From the NCBI RefSeq assembly GCF_032362555.1, contig NC_083517.1:10188001-10252000 (forward strand): a stretch of 64,000 nt of DNA, in the 5' to 3' direction. Made by a program: the position numbers and the translations under genes. This stretch comes from Amyelois transitella. Lineage: Eukaryota; Arthropoda; Insecta; Lepidoptera; Pyralidae. This document shows, in pieces, positions 47,507-64,000 of the stretch. Numbering within the stretch: position 1 is the stretch's first letter; the number at the start of each line of letters is the position of its first letter. Under the pieces are notes generated by a model. The model was not told where the DNA came from. It made no database searches and saw nothing but the letters and a program-made list of their open reading frames with translations.

Positions 47507-47519
47507 TTCGAGAATTTTC
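47507..47519 (-). promoter_or_regulatory. Heat-shock element, three perfect units
   Basis: TTCGAGAATTTTC is TTC, GAA and TTC at exact five-base spacing, the HSF-trimer site. It is about 217 bases upstream of the STI1 ATG and 130 from the candidate TATA box. STI1 is heat-induced in yeast and animals, so a role in its induction is likely. Confidence 0.65.
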
Positions 47520-47715
47520 TCGCCAAAACGCGATTAGTTTGACGTTCACGTTCCATTTTAACTTAAATCACTTTTAGCAGTACTGACCGCGCTCGACTAT
47601 TGGCACGTTGCGTCATGGTGAAGCTCTCTGTCTGCCAACATCATTGCATTTAGGTGGGTATTGTACGGTCCCGCATAGTTGTCCTTGAGAAACCGTACGC
47701 ACCATCGCAACACCG

Positions 47716-48160
47716 TTGGCTGCTAAAGTCACCAAGGCCTCTCATGGCCGTTTAACGCGTCAAGCCGCCCATTATAATATAATCCTCCGAGTTCTTGCCA
47801 CCATTCATGTTCTAGAACAAAACGGTCTGACTTGTGATGATGGCAAGAGACCGGATGGTATGACTTTGGTGCCCTGGAAATTGGGGCGGCCGGTGGTGTG
47901 GGATGCTACTTGTATCGACACACTTGCGCCGAATCATTTTCAGGTTACCAAATCTAAGGCCGGTACTGCTGCAAATGAGACAGAAAACCTTAAAATGAGC
48001 AAATATGTGGGTATCCGTAGTATTTGAACCATTTGGGTTAGAAAAACCGTGGGGCCCATCTGCCTAGCCTATCAGCTTTTCCGCATTGCCATTAAGTCAT
48101 CTGCCAGTCTTTTGGGCACACTCCCGCAAGCTGATACTATGCAAGAACTGAGAATGTAGA
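47716..48160 (+). pseudogene. Degenerate mobile-element protein fragment
   Basis: The frame 47716-48027 contains LEQNGLTCDDGKRPDGMT, LVPWKLGRPVVWDATC and DTLAPNHF. These blocks belong to a protein found many times in arthropod genomes; I take it to be the C-terminal, perhaps endonuclease-like part of a retroelement, without certainty. After the stop a second frame continues with ASLLGTLPQAD at about 48105-48140, as expected after a frameshift. No catalytic domain upstream was found. Confidence 0.5.
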
Positions 48161-49743
48161 TTGTGGCGACATCACTACGCTACAAGTCACAACAACAAAA
48201 ACAGCAAATAGTCTATCGCGCAAGTAAAGAAAATATATACCTACAACCTTCGACACAACATTTCGGTTCCCCAGGCATAACACCTAGCTTAGCGGAAGAT
48301 CTTCCCTTAGTCGGCGGTCGACCCGAATCATAGATTAAAAATCACCTATTTCGGAAGAGTGGGACAACATTTGCAAATAGCTCGAAAGTTGCATGATCTT
48401 CGCTTACTCAAAACCAAAAAGAAGTTTATTCCACTTTGGTTACCTGGGTGATCAAATTCCACATTTTTGTGTCCTGAAATCACCTAATGGCAAAAATTGA
48501 TATATTTCGCATACTTAGTGAGTTTCATTCATAGTAGGTAGTTATTCTTAGTCATTTAATGTAATGTTTTTAAATCTGTGTTCAGAGTTAACAAAAAGAA
48601 TTTTTTAATTTGCTAAGTCTGGTTTGGTTATACCTAGTAAAAAAAATACGCTATTTTTTGAGCTACTTTTTCAAAAGGTTGAATACTTAATACTATGTAC
48701 TATCAAACAAGATTGATCCTTCACGAACGTTGTTAAGGTATGTTATTTAACTTTCTCTTAGAATTTTATGAGACCTAATCTAGTGCGAAGCAAATGGCAA
48801 CTCCAGAATTTTTTTTACATCTGTGCATTGCATCTGTGTTTGGAAGACATAAACACGGTTCCCAACTTTGGAGTTTTCCCCCCAAATTTAGGGAGTAAAT
48901 GTGAAGGATAGGATTTTTAGGGGTTTTCAATGTTTAGGGATATTTTTAGGGGTTTTCTATAAATATAATATTCTATTATTTTGAATATAATAGAACTATT
49001 CAATCCAATAATAATCATTCCAATATTTTTTTTAACTAACGTAGTAAATTATATTTAACTACTCTCTAATTACTAGTATCGGCAGTATCGCTTACGAAAT
49101 GGATTATCTATCTTCAAAAATTTAAATTAAAGTAATGTCAATATATATGATTTTAAAACTGGGAATTTATTATGAAGATAAATTTATAATTTTTAAATAA
49201 AGAAAAGCAATAAATATTAATACATATTTCTTTTACTTAAATTTATTTAATAAAAACAATATAATATATATTATATTGTTTTTATTAAATATATTTTAGG
49301 GGGATTTTCAAATAATTGAAGCAATTATGTATTTATGGGGTTTTGACAAGTGTAGGGATAAATATTTTTGAGAGTTGGTAATACTGGACAAAAAAAATAC
49401 AAAATCTTGGAAAATGTCGTCTTCTGCGTGCAGTTCGGACTGACAACTGTTTTATTTTGAAGAATATTTTTTAATGCTGATAATTTAAATTTATTGTGGT
49501 AGTTTCACACGATATTCTTTCCGTTAATTTGTTGTTAGCATTACATTTGAGTTTACAATTTCTTGGCGTATATTGCTTAGTGTAAGAACGGATGGACGCT
49601 TGTGACACGCATATTTTGCTCTCGCTCGATCTCGCACTTGTGGGGAATACCAAGTGATAGTGATCGATGGCCGGTTGAGGCTTTCCTTGATATAATTATC
49701 CTGCGTAAGTCCGCGCTTTCTACTGACTCATAGTTTGGTTACC
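48161..49743. other. STI1/Mad spacer and presumed Mad promoter
   Basis: No SINE-A or Helitron seen. It contains a perfect 46-bp palindrome (49245-49290), AT-rich tracts and, close to the Mad ATG, mixed-composition sequence that may be its 5' UTR (about 49590-49743). Confidence 0.45.
49245..49290. repeat. Perfect 46-bp AT palindrome
   Basis: ATTTAATAAAAACAATATAATAT followed directly by its exact reverse complement, with no spacer. Confidence 0.85.
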
Positions 49744-54747
<5,004 letters not shown>

Positions 54748-57700
54748 CTGCTTACACTAAATCACCCACCGTGTTCTGTAATTCAGAAATCTGGTATTAA
54801 TCAATCTCAGTTTTTTTTGCATTTGTCCTTAGATTCTGTAAGTTTTAATCAGAATTAAACTATTTTTTGCTACGAGATACATTTGCTCCGGTGTCAATAA
54901 AAAAATGACCATATGACTTAACATAACTAAAGTTGCTTCTTTTATAGTTCCAGTGCCTGACGAGAACATTGTCTTCATTAGTCTATTGCCTAAAAAAGAT
55001 CCAAAGATTATTACTAAGCCATGCTCTATGCCCAGCAAAGACTATCACTATCAGAACAATGGCACGCTATCGCTAACTATAATTAACTATCCTTTTTTAA
55101 TAGCTGATCCTTGTTTAATAGGACATTAAGTTGGATTTATTTAAGAGCCATTTCACATTTTTCAACGGCGCAGTGTTGCCCTCATTTGAAACAAGCCAAT
55201 AAGTCGTTCGTTATACTATGTAGTAATTTAATTTTGAACATTTATGATTTTCGTGTTTATTTTTTGGATAAAATTTATTTAAAATAAGGGGAGCACTGTG
55301 CAGTGAAAAATGTAAAATGGCTCTTAAAAAAAATCTAAAAAAACAGGTCTTTATCAAAAATAGGAATACACAAATCTACCTATTTGTTTCTTTAAGGATA
55401 TAGAATTTAAAAAAAAAATACAATTGACCACGTAACGTACCAAATAACCGCTACATAGCTTAATTCTGATTATACAGCCAACGACAGACTAACGAGCTGG
55501 TAGGCGCTATTGAAACTAATTACATTATAGTTCTAAACGCATTGAGCGACCAGACGGGAACATTCTGTGATTCTGTCTGTATGAGAGAAAGTTTTTTATT
55601 AACAAAATTTTTTGCTTGTCATTTTTTTTGCACCCACGCGTACTGCAATTGGCATTTTAAATTTACAATAATTTGTCACGATAATAGAATAATTTTTCGC
55701 TCAATGCGTTTTTATAAAAATAATGCCCAATGTTTTAGTTTCAATACATTTTTTGGGTGTCATTATGGTAAGTCACATTTAATTATGATAGTTATTCACA
55801 TTTGACTGCGACTAAATTAATAAAACCTTACAATAATATTGTTCTTTTCAAATCAGGGTAGACAGAATCTTAATTTCGCGAAGTATTTTTTTAATGTCTC
55901 AAGTTTTACTTTAGAGAAGATTTATCCAATTATTTTTTTCGTAAACACAGCATCAATTTGGTATGCAGCTCAAATTAAGTGTCCAAGTAAATAGAAATAA
56001 GACGACCTAAGTTTTATTATAAAGACATAATTAAGTGTTAATCGTAATATTATCGTGAATGTGTATGACAAATTAAGATAATTAAATACGGTGTATATAG
56101 TTTGTATTGTTTATAATTTAGTTCGCTGCACAAACGCTTACTTATGTCTCACGCAAAACGTATAAAATTGAGGTTAGGAAATAAATATGCCTGAATGCTT
56201 GATATTTTAAAAAGTTACAGACATTGCGCTTATTGCTATGTTATAGAAACAATTCAATTTGATTGTATAAACATTCAAATTTATATATGTTTATCACTCC
56301 TATGGTTTTAATAAACAATTCATTATGCGCAGACAGATATTTCAAACAAATATTGGAATTGATATTATAGTGACTTTACACAGATAAGACTATCATGCCT
56401 AAAGTATATTAGATGTATAATGTTCGTGCTTAGTTGAAATGCGTACGTACATACAATTAATTTTAAGGATTTGATAAATACAAAATAATTGTAACAAAGA
56501 TATTGTCCTTGTTTATATTTTTCTTTATAAATGCCATGATAAATTTCGTTAACTATGATCATAAGAAAAATAAAAATTTACTATTTGACCACTTCGCAAA
56601 ATTACAAATTAATTGGAAATTTGAATATTGAGTTAATTTTGAAATTGGAACATTTAAAGATATTTTTGGTCTTGGCTATCGATCTCGTTTTGGAGTTTGT
56701 ACAATAAAAAAGAATTCAAATGTATTTATCACAGATACCTACACGCAAAAATTCCCTGAATTGTATTTTTTATACTTGTAGTTTGCAAACTTGTAATTTC
56801 GCGAATTCTGCCTAATTATGTACGTAGAAAAAAAAAATTACAAATGCAAATTCCCCAGGCAAGAATAATTATGTGTTTTATTTACTAGAAGTGTTTAAGT
56901 GAATTTATGCACCAAATGATAGTGCTTACGATTAAGAATATATATATTTTTTGTAAAATTGGACGATTGTAATGTTTTCTGTTTATTATTATTTTTTTTA
57001 CTAAATATATATTGCACAGCATCATTATTTGGTGCCAGTAACGTTAAATTTAAATAATTGTGCCATCGTGGAAATTTAATTATTTTCATGTAATAATAAC
57101 TTTTTATATTTGATATTTTTTTTGTAGAGAATTAAAATAGTTATTTTATATTTCAATATATTGCCAACATGATCCATGAAGGTAGAAATTGGCCTCTTAA
57201 ACGATTGTGTCTTAAATTGAACCAAATTGGGACGACGAACGGAACAAAAGATGAATTTGATCTCAAAATAATGATTAAGAATGATTTAGTTCCTCGCATG
57301 AGTGACTGTGTCGTGTCCCATTGCCTTAAATAGTGCAATTGATGTATAATTATATATAAAAATTTCAATATACTTATAAAATAACACGTCTGTTAACATT
57401 ATTTACAACAGTAATCTGAAGATAATAGTTTGGGATTTGAGTAACTTCACTGAAGTCATAAGGGGCGCTCAGGCCTGCCAAAAGATCTTCTAAATCTCGT
57501 GAAAGATTTGAATACGCGTTGCCTCAAACAAGATAGCGAACGCTAGGAGTGTGACTTACCTCATCAATCTATTGTGTCTCTACTATATTTTCCTTTTCAA
57601 ATTTTACGAATAAGGAATTTTCAGAGATAGAACTATTTTCAGAGGCCTCTCAAAGTGCCTGTTATTGTTGTACCGTCCAGGTGATTGTAGTTGCGTTGAT

Positions 57701-60360
57701 AAAATAAGGTTTTTAGACAAAAGCATTTTGAGCAAAATTGTTCATTATTTAATTGTTGATAACGTTAATAAGAAATTGTGCCAGTTTCATTTGGCATAAA
57801 ATAACACTGGCATAATTTTAAAATATTTTCATCCGGCTATACCTACTAATGGATATAAAAAAATTGACTCATATATAAATTATTGGATTATGTATGTACT
57901 TTGAACGTCCTCGGTATTCAGTGCCTTTGGAAATGAACGACAAATGCCTTAATTTTTTCATAAAATGTTACTTTTTTACACAAGATAAAATGTATTTACG
58001 AAACGGCTTGACTTTTTTATTATTATTATTTGACGGGCCATATTTGAGTATGAATATAGTGTCTAATTATAGTTTTATGATAATAATCACCAATTGTATG
58101 CCTTATTTTTACGTGACTGCGCAGGTTTGCAAAAAAAATATTTTGACTGTATATTGTTTGTTTCATTGTAATGTTGTATAGTTATGTTCTGCTATGGGAC
58201 CTATTACTGTATTTTAAAAGTAAACAAATTCGTAACATTTAGAATAAAAAAAGGGCAAGTACTAGTACTAGCGCTCTTAGGGTTCCGTACCATCATCACG
58301 TTTCATAAATATTTTTTTTATGGGTTGGATTTTTATTACAACGCCATCTAGCGCAGATCGGTAGAACTACAACGCGGTCAATACATACCACGATGCATGT
58401 CCACTCCTATTAAGTCCAGAGAAGTTAATTAGATGGCGTGGTCGATAGACATAATATTTAAGCGTCTACCGTTACGGTTCAATATTTATAACGGTAACAA
58501 CCGTTATTAATATTGTACCTGACAGACAGCGGAGGCTTAGTAATAGGGATCCGTTTTTAACCTTTTAGGTACGGAACCCTAAAAATGACAGATGGCTTTT
58601 TATTTTGCCTTACCATTATGATAACAATCCTTACTAACGACGGTAGTTTTGACCTAAATATGAACAGATTTTATTGATATAAAAATAAAACAATGTCAGC
58701 TGAATAAAAATAATAAACTGTACCCATTTTGGTTATTTTCAAAAAATATTGGCCGTTTATTCATTTGTATATAAATACTGTATTAATACTCAATATTATA
58801 GAGGCAGGGTATTAGATGTTAAAGCATTACGCAATCCTGCGCGGTAAACTAAACAGATTAAAATATTAATTTTACGCTGGATTATTTTAAATTGATTCTC
58901 AAAACTTTAATGTCAGTGCTTGTTATTTGTAAGATTCATGATAAAAGCTTTAAACATGTTCACTGCTGAAAACGCGCCTGGCATGTTTCATAAAGAGTTG
59001 TCTCACGCAAACACCACGATTTTTTTATTTAAAAAAATTTTTAGCCGTTGTTTTTCGCTCGGCGTGTTTTTAGAAAAGAAGAATACATTAGATTTGAATT
59101 TTAGAAATAATATGCTTTTTATATTAAAAATTTTATATTTCGCTATGTGTGCAATTGGTTTAAAATAATCCCGTAAACCGAAATAATTTGTATTGCTAAT
59201 GACATAAACATTGCAGTTAGATTTAAGTTACATTTGTTTTATTTAACGTGCAAATGTTATACATGTGAAATCTCAGAAAAAGTATTGCCTTAAGTAAATC
59301 GTGGAACATTGGGAAAGCATAATTCAATCATATTGCTCGTTCTGATCTGCCATTATTATCTATATTTGTGTCCATCTTTTACCATTTTTTACAAAATCAA
59401 ATAATAATGTTTCAAATAATGTTGAAAACTTTTTAGGTTCATATTTTTCTTTTGAATGATGATAAATTTAATGAACAAATGTAACTTGAACGTAATAGGT
59501 ATAAGGGTAAAGCATCTATTCAAAACAAAAGTTATATTTAGGATATGTATGCGGATATATGAAATGTGTATACGTACTACGCGTAGCTTGCGTGTGATGT
59601 GATTGTTGTTTTGTTTTAAGATGGTTTCGGCCACACAATTTGGTTTTGCTGCATTGTCTTGATTCACGATAATTCACGTCACAGAGGTCAGAGTAACAGG
59701 ACCTCGGAGTCTTGCTTGGAACAACCGTGTCACGCTCGAAGAAAAATATTGATTTGTTTGGAAAAAGTGAGAAGCGTAAAGATGGGCGTTATAATACTTT
59801 TGTTGTTTTCGAATTTTACTGTTGTTAGGATTGGACACGGTCAGATATTAAAAATATATTATAAGACATATTATCATCATTTGATTATCTTCTAAAATGC
59901 CTTAAAATCGCTTACAAATTACTGTGTAGCACAAATAATATGAAGTTGGTGCCCATACTTGTTTAAATAAACAGGGTTAGATATATTGAATGGAAACCAG
60001 CATGTTTGTAAACTTGTAATTTTGACCAAAAATCAGGTTTCTTCAATTTCAAGTAGATATTTATTTCAATCAATGAGCAGAATCGGATTGTGTAGCCATG
60101 AACATGCGCCCTGTGAGTTTGTCTGTGTGTCGATGTCGGTTTAACGTCACATTTTTGTACAAAGTGTCGTATGTAGATGATATTGTTGATGTAAGTTTAG
60201 TGTACCTATGTTTTCTCCGTTTAGTCAATAAAGTTCTTTTATTGAGACTTATTTTTATATTAACTGTATTCCTTAAAAACTGCCCTTTAGTAATCTTATA
60301 TGGAAACAAAGTTTCAAAAACGTTGCAAGTGAAGTAAGTTTACATAAAGCGTGAAGGTAT
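54748..60360 (+). other. Mad 3' flank, probable long 3' UTR
   Basis: About 5.6 kb of AT-rich sequence with no SINE-A, Helitron or RTE piece; the only recognised element is the MITE at 58277-58583. Polyadenylation signals occur at 54897-54902 and near 60227-60232, among others. Short frames (55542, 57894, 58920, 60098) show no conserved motif and are AT-rich, so I do not call genes. A long Mad 3' UTR with alternative ends is an inference. Confidence 0.4.
58277..58583. mobile_element. MITE with 15-bp terminal inverted repeats
   Basis: TTAGGGTTCCGTACC at 58277-58291 and its complement GGTACGGAACCCTAA at 58568-58582 frame about 307 bases without a reading frame. The interior is unlike any other element in the window. 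Confidence 0.75.
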
Positions 60361-60550
60361 AACATATAATATATATTTATATATAATACATATATCATAT
60401 ATAAATTAAACAAAATTTTCCCTTTAATGTAAATAAATTATTTCATACAAATTTAATATTAAATTCGTTCACTTAAAGTCTGCACACTTGCGATTGATTT
60501 AAATTTTGTTCGTTCGTATATTTTGGATCATCGAATTTCTATTATAACAT

Positions 60551-60812
60551 AGTGCTGTGTGGTTCCCGGCACTAATAGAAAAAAGAATAGGACCACTCCA
60601 GCTCTTTCCAATGGATGTCGTAAAAGGCGACTAAGGGATAGGCTTATAAACATGGGATTCTTTAAGGCGAAGGGTTAGCAACCTGTCACTATTTGAATCT
60701 CAATTCTATCATAAAGCCAAACTAAACAAAAGAAAATCAGTCTTCTCAAGACTGTTGGCTCTGTCTACCCCGCAAGGGATATAGACGTGATTATATGTAT
60801 TTATGTACGTGT
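60551..60812 (+). repeat. SINE-A copy
   Basis: AGTGCTGTGTGGTTCCCGG to ATTATATGTATTTATGTACG. Confidence 0.8.
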
Positions 60813-61239
60813 ATATTTGCACAATATCAATAGCTTGGCAATTGTAAATAGTCTTTTGCCAAAGGATGTGACAACAGACAGTAATAATATGCAATTTATA
60901 GCAGACTTGCATACTGATGGCGTGTCATGGCCGTGCGGTGAAAATTCGTTATGTAAGCTATTCATCGTTTAAGTTTAGATGTTATTTAGATCAATTTATT
61001 TATTAACAACAGGTGGACAATGTTATATGGTATTCTTAACTGTGTTAGAATAGTAGGTCCATGTGAACAAATTAGTTAGACTTAGATAGCTTTAATTCTA
61101 ATCGATAAGATAAATTCCGCAAATTTCTGTTTTAGAAGAAATGCAAGAAATCCTCTATTCGGGCACCTCTAGATCATGTGACGTCGTGCCGGTCTTCGGT
61201 CTCCCTGGCGCCTTTCCTCAAAGCCCGGCAGCCCTATAA

Positions 61240-61415
61240 AACCTCTGAAAGACCACGTTCAGCTGTATGTCTTCGTGATGGAATTGTGATTCAAATAGTA
61301 AAAGGTCGCTAGCCCATAGCTTAACAAAATATAATCTCAAGTTTATAACCTTTTCCTTTAGTCGCCTTTTACGACACCCATGGAAAAGCAATCGGAGTGG
61401 TCCTATTCTAAAGTG
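61240..61415 (-). repeat. SINE-A copy, tail lost
   Basis: Starts near CTGAAAGACCACGTTCAGC in reverse reading, ends GGAGTGGTCCTATTC. Confidence 0.65.
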
Positions 61416-61876
61416 CGTCTACACTGATTCCAATTTGTGTATAAATATGCTTATTCTTCGATTAATTAATTATTCTTCGGTTAATTCGAATGGTATGAAT
61501 TTTTCATTATAACTCCATGCGTCACTCTTTACCTCGCGACTGTTAATCATATCTGAGTCAACTAGCAAGTAGGTACTCTCACTGACCTTGAAAGGTTTAA
61601 CGCTTTATACCGTAATAAAGTGGATTAAATTGAAATGAATCGTCTTAGGACAGAATTAAGTATTAGTTATTTGTATAATCCATTCACGGATTTTGTTTTT
61701 TTTTTTTGGTTTAGTCAGTAAGATATGTGGAGCGAAACAAGGGTGTGCGTTTTCTAACAACATGGCCGACCACGACTGCTTTGTCAAGTCAATAACATAC
61801 AATTAAGAAGTACTAAGTAGGTAGGTAGTGAGACAAATTAACGGTTTTTTTGTTTTTCAATAGATTCAATTTTTAC
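61416..61876. other. Spacer, nothing recognised
   Basis: AT-rich sequence without exon or clear repeat. Confidence 0.45.
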
Positions 61877-62008
61877 AAACATAAAATCACACCTCTTTCC
61901 CGGAGGGGTAGGCAGAGACTACTTTTTTCCACTTGCCACGATCTCTGCATACTTCCTTCGCTTCATCCACATTCATAACTTTCTTCATATTTATCCACAT
62001 TCAATTTT
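61877..62008 (-). mobile_element. RTE 3' end, 5'-truncated
   Basis: AAACATAAAATCACACCTC to TTCATAACTTTCTTCATA; TTTATCCACATTCA follows as a short local repeat of the same RTE codons. Confidence 0.75.
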
Positions 62009-62018
62009 TTTTTTGCAA

Positions 62019-62207
62019 CATACATACATACATACATACCGTCACGTCTATATCCCTTGCGGGGTAGACAGAGCCAACAGTCTTGAAAAGACTGAATGGC
62101 CACGTTCAGCTATTTGGCTTAACGATAGAATTGAGATTCAACTAGTGACAGGAAAGAGATGGAGTGGTCCTATTCTTTTTTGTATTGGTGCCGGGAACCA
62201 CACGGCA
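62019..62207 (-). repeat. SINE-A with internal deletion
   Basis: CATACATACATACCGTCACG to CCGGGAACCACACGGCAC, but GTGACAG is joined directly to GAAAGAGATGG, removing about 70 bases of the middle. Confidence 0.8.
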
Positions 62208-62689
62208 CTTTTTGCAAAATTGCTTATTTCAAAATAACTTAATCGAACTTAAAAAATCTTTTAACAGGTCCAACATACATTTAAAATTTCATTAAAATCA
62301 GATCAACGGTTTGAATTTTATAGCGTTACCAACATGACTATTGGATCAGTCTACCCCGTAAAGTGTAAGGACGTGACTTGTATTTTAAGATTTAACTCCA
62401 TTCCATTATAATGTTTAATGAGATGGTATTATGTTACAATTTGTAACGGACAAGCACAAAATATGCAGAGTTAATGACCTACTTAAAGTGTAAGGTTGTA
62501 TGAATTGAAAATGTATTAAGGTAAATATAGTTAGGTATGCATACTAACCGTTGTTAGATGCAAACCTTGTAGTTCAAAGAAATGCAAATAAATTCTAAAA
62601 CTAGGTATTTGTAATAAGATATTAGATTTCGCATTCCACAAAAATGAAGTTTTCTGATATGTTCTCTTAGTGTGTATGTATATCATTCA

Positions 62690-62985
62690 TTTATTCATAC
62701 AATCACGTCTGTATCCCTTGCGAGGTAGACAGAGTCTTGAAAGACTGATAGGCCGCGTTGCAGCTGTTACGCGTAATTATTGAATTTGAGATTCAATACT
62801 ACTAATTATACTAAGGGATAGGCTTATAAACTTGGGATTCCTGTTTTAGGCGATAGGCTAGCAACTTGTCACAATTTGAATCTCAATTCTATCATTAAGC
62901 CAAACAGCTGAACGTGGCCTATCAGTCTTTCAAGACTGCTAGCTCTGTTTGCCCCGCAAGGGATGTAGACGTGATTATATAATTA
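62690..62985. repeat. Folded-back SINE-A
   Basis: 62690-62800 reverse 3' half (CATACAATCACGTCTG), 62812-62985 forward from CTAAGGGATAGGC to GACGTGATTATATAAT; tails face outwards. Confidence 0.65.
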
Positions 62986-64000
62986 ATGAATGAAAGAGAT
63001 TCAAATAGTGACAGGTTGCTAGTCAGTATTATAATAGTACAAGACGATCAAGTAAAAGACATCAACGAGTATAGAGTGCATTATTTTCCATAAAAAAATA
63101 TTTTTTTTTTTTTATTTCTTTCCTAGTTTGGTTACAAAAATATAGTGCACTTATGCTAGTTACTTTTCTTCCTACGCAGAATATAAAAGCTAATCAAGGG
63201 AAAGGCTTTATACACTTCAGATTCTTGTTTGAGACGAATTCGTCGCTATCTTGGAATTGCAGACATATAATTAAACGTTCGAGTCATGACTCTGTCTACC
63301 CCGTAAGAGACAATAAATGATATTTGTTTGTATTGACGTCTTTATAACTCAGCCACATTGCCCTGGGCATGACTGGACCAGTCGTTTTAACCTTGGTAAT
63401 GGTAATTTAAGATGTCAAGACGTAGGCGGAGTGCAGCATGTAAGTACATTCCGTTATTATAGGGCTTCCTTACAAGTTGAGGCGGTACAAGTAGGGTTGT
63501 CAACATTTTTTTACAAAATTGTTTGAATGGGAAAGAAATAAAGTATTTGGAAGATAAAAAAGTATTTTTCAAATTTTATGGTTTTATTAAACGTATTTTT
63601 GTGTGCTTTTAGCACATACTAACAATTTCTTGCAACCTTTAAATGTTTCGAAGGTTGTTTGACAATCAAAATTTAAATTTAAATAAATAAATACTTAATT
63701 CGTTGTTTATTAAATTTAATGACGCCCTATTTCTCTCTATGATTGAAATAACATATGATGTATTTTCGCATACTTTATTTGTATGCAAAATTATAAAGTA
63801 TTATTACCAAAAATAAAGAAGGATACGTTATTATACTTGGTTGGCAACCCTAGGTACAAGCAACATGGCCGCTAAGTTTGTTTATTCATTGCAAGTCTTA
63901 AATATATTTAAGTATTTTATATCTCACTTAGAACTTAATGTTTATCTAGATAGTTTAATGATGGGACTGCGATACAAATATAGTTATCTACGAGTTTCGG
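62986..64000. other. Right end of window, no gene seen
   Basis: Small SINE-A scraps at 62997-63022 and 63285-63305; a frame at 63317-63526 has no family resemblance. The rest is AT-rich. Confidence 0.45.

Noticed and set aside
55542..60337. Several 60-95 codon frames behind Mad (55542, 57894, 58920, 59659, 60098)
   Set aside because: AT-driven Phe/Ile/Leu-rich frames without motifs, splice context or conserved residues.
63317..63526. 69-codon frame near the right end
   Set aside because: No recognisable family and no splice or promoter context; it includes SINE-A scraps upstream.

Overview
The window looks like nuclear DNA of a moth or butterfly (Lepidoptera). The evidence is short exons with GT-AG introns, AT-rich introns and spacers, many SINEs whose tails are TATG/CATA repeats, short Helitrons ending in CTAG after a hairpin, an RTE-type non-LTR retrotransposon, and four insect genes. 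No bacterial, plasmid or CRISPR features were seen.

Layout: (1) 1-10055 has no intact gene; it holds transposon fragments, a broken first exon of a possible mobile YqaJ/SWIM-type gene (6623-6766), and the 3' flank of the next gene. (2) 10056-32001, minus strand: a complete CD36-type scavenger receptor class B gene, ten coding exons joining in frame to 494 codons. Its introns hold most of the repeats here, a five-copy tandem duplication of the 3' part of exon 5, and a full-length RTE retrotransposon (26253-29698) with an intact 1036-codon frame and 12-bp target-site duplications. (3) 33135-37202, plus strand: a TATA-binding-protein paralogue, most likely insect TRF1 (286 codons, five exons), about 1.1 kb from the receptor gene and divergent from it. 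(4) 41262-47290, minus strand: the Hsp70/Hsp90 co-chaperone STI1/HOP (540 codons, seven exons), with a perfect three-unit heat-shock element upstream. (5) 49744-54747, plus strand: the BMP-type receptor Smad Mad (422 codons, three exons). It is followed by about 5.6 kb with few transposons, perhaps a long 3' UTR. (6) 60.5-64 kb: more SINE and RTE fragments, no gene recognised.

The four genes are functionally unrelated housekeeping or signalling genes, and nothing suggests a joint pathway. The striking part is the transposon biology. The commonest SINE (SINE-A here, about 30 copies) shares its head with the 5' UTR of the resident RTE and its tail with the RTE 3' end. Helitron ends or RTE pieces lie 6-45 bases from many exon borders. 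Several SINE and RTE copies are folded back as inverted halves. Family labels SINE-A, SINE-B, SINE-H, Helitron I-IV, element D and MITE-G are local names, given because no library could be searched. All exon borders come from reading frame, splice consensus and protein family knowledge, without transcript evidence.
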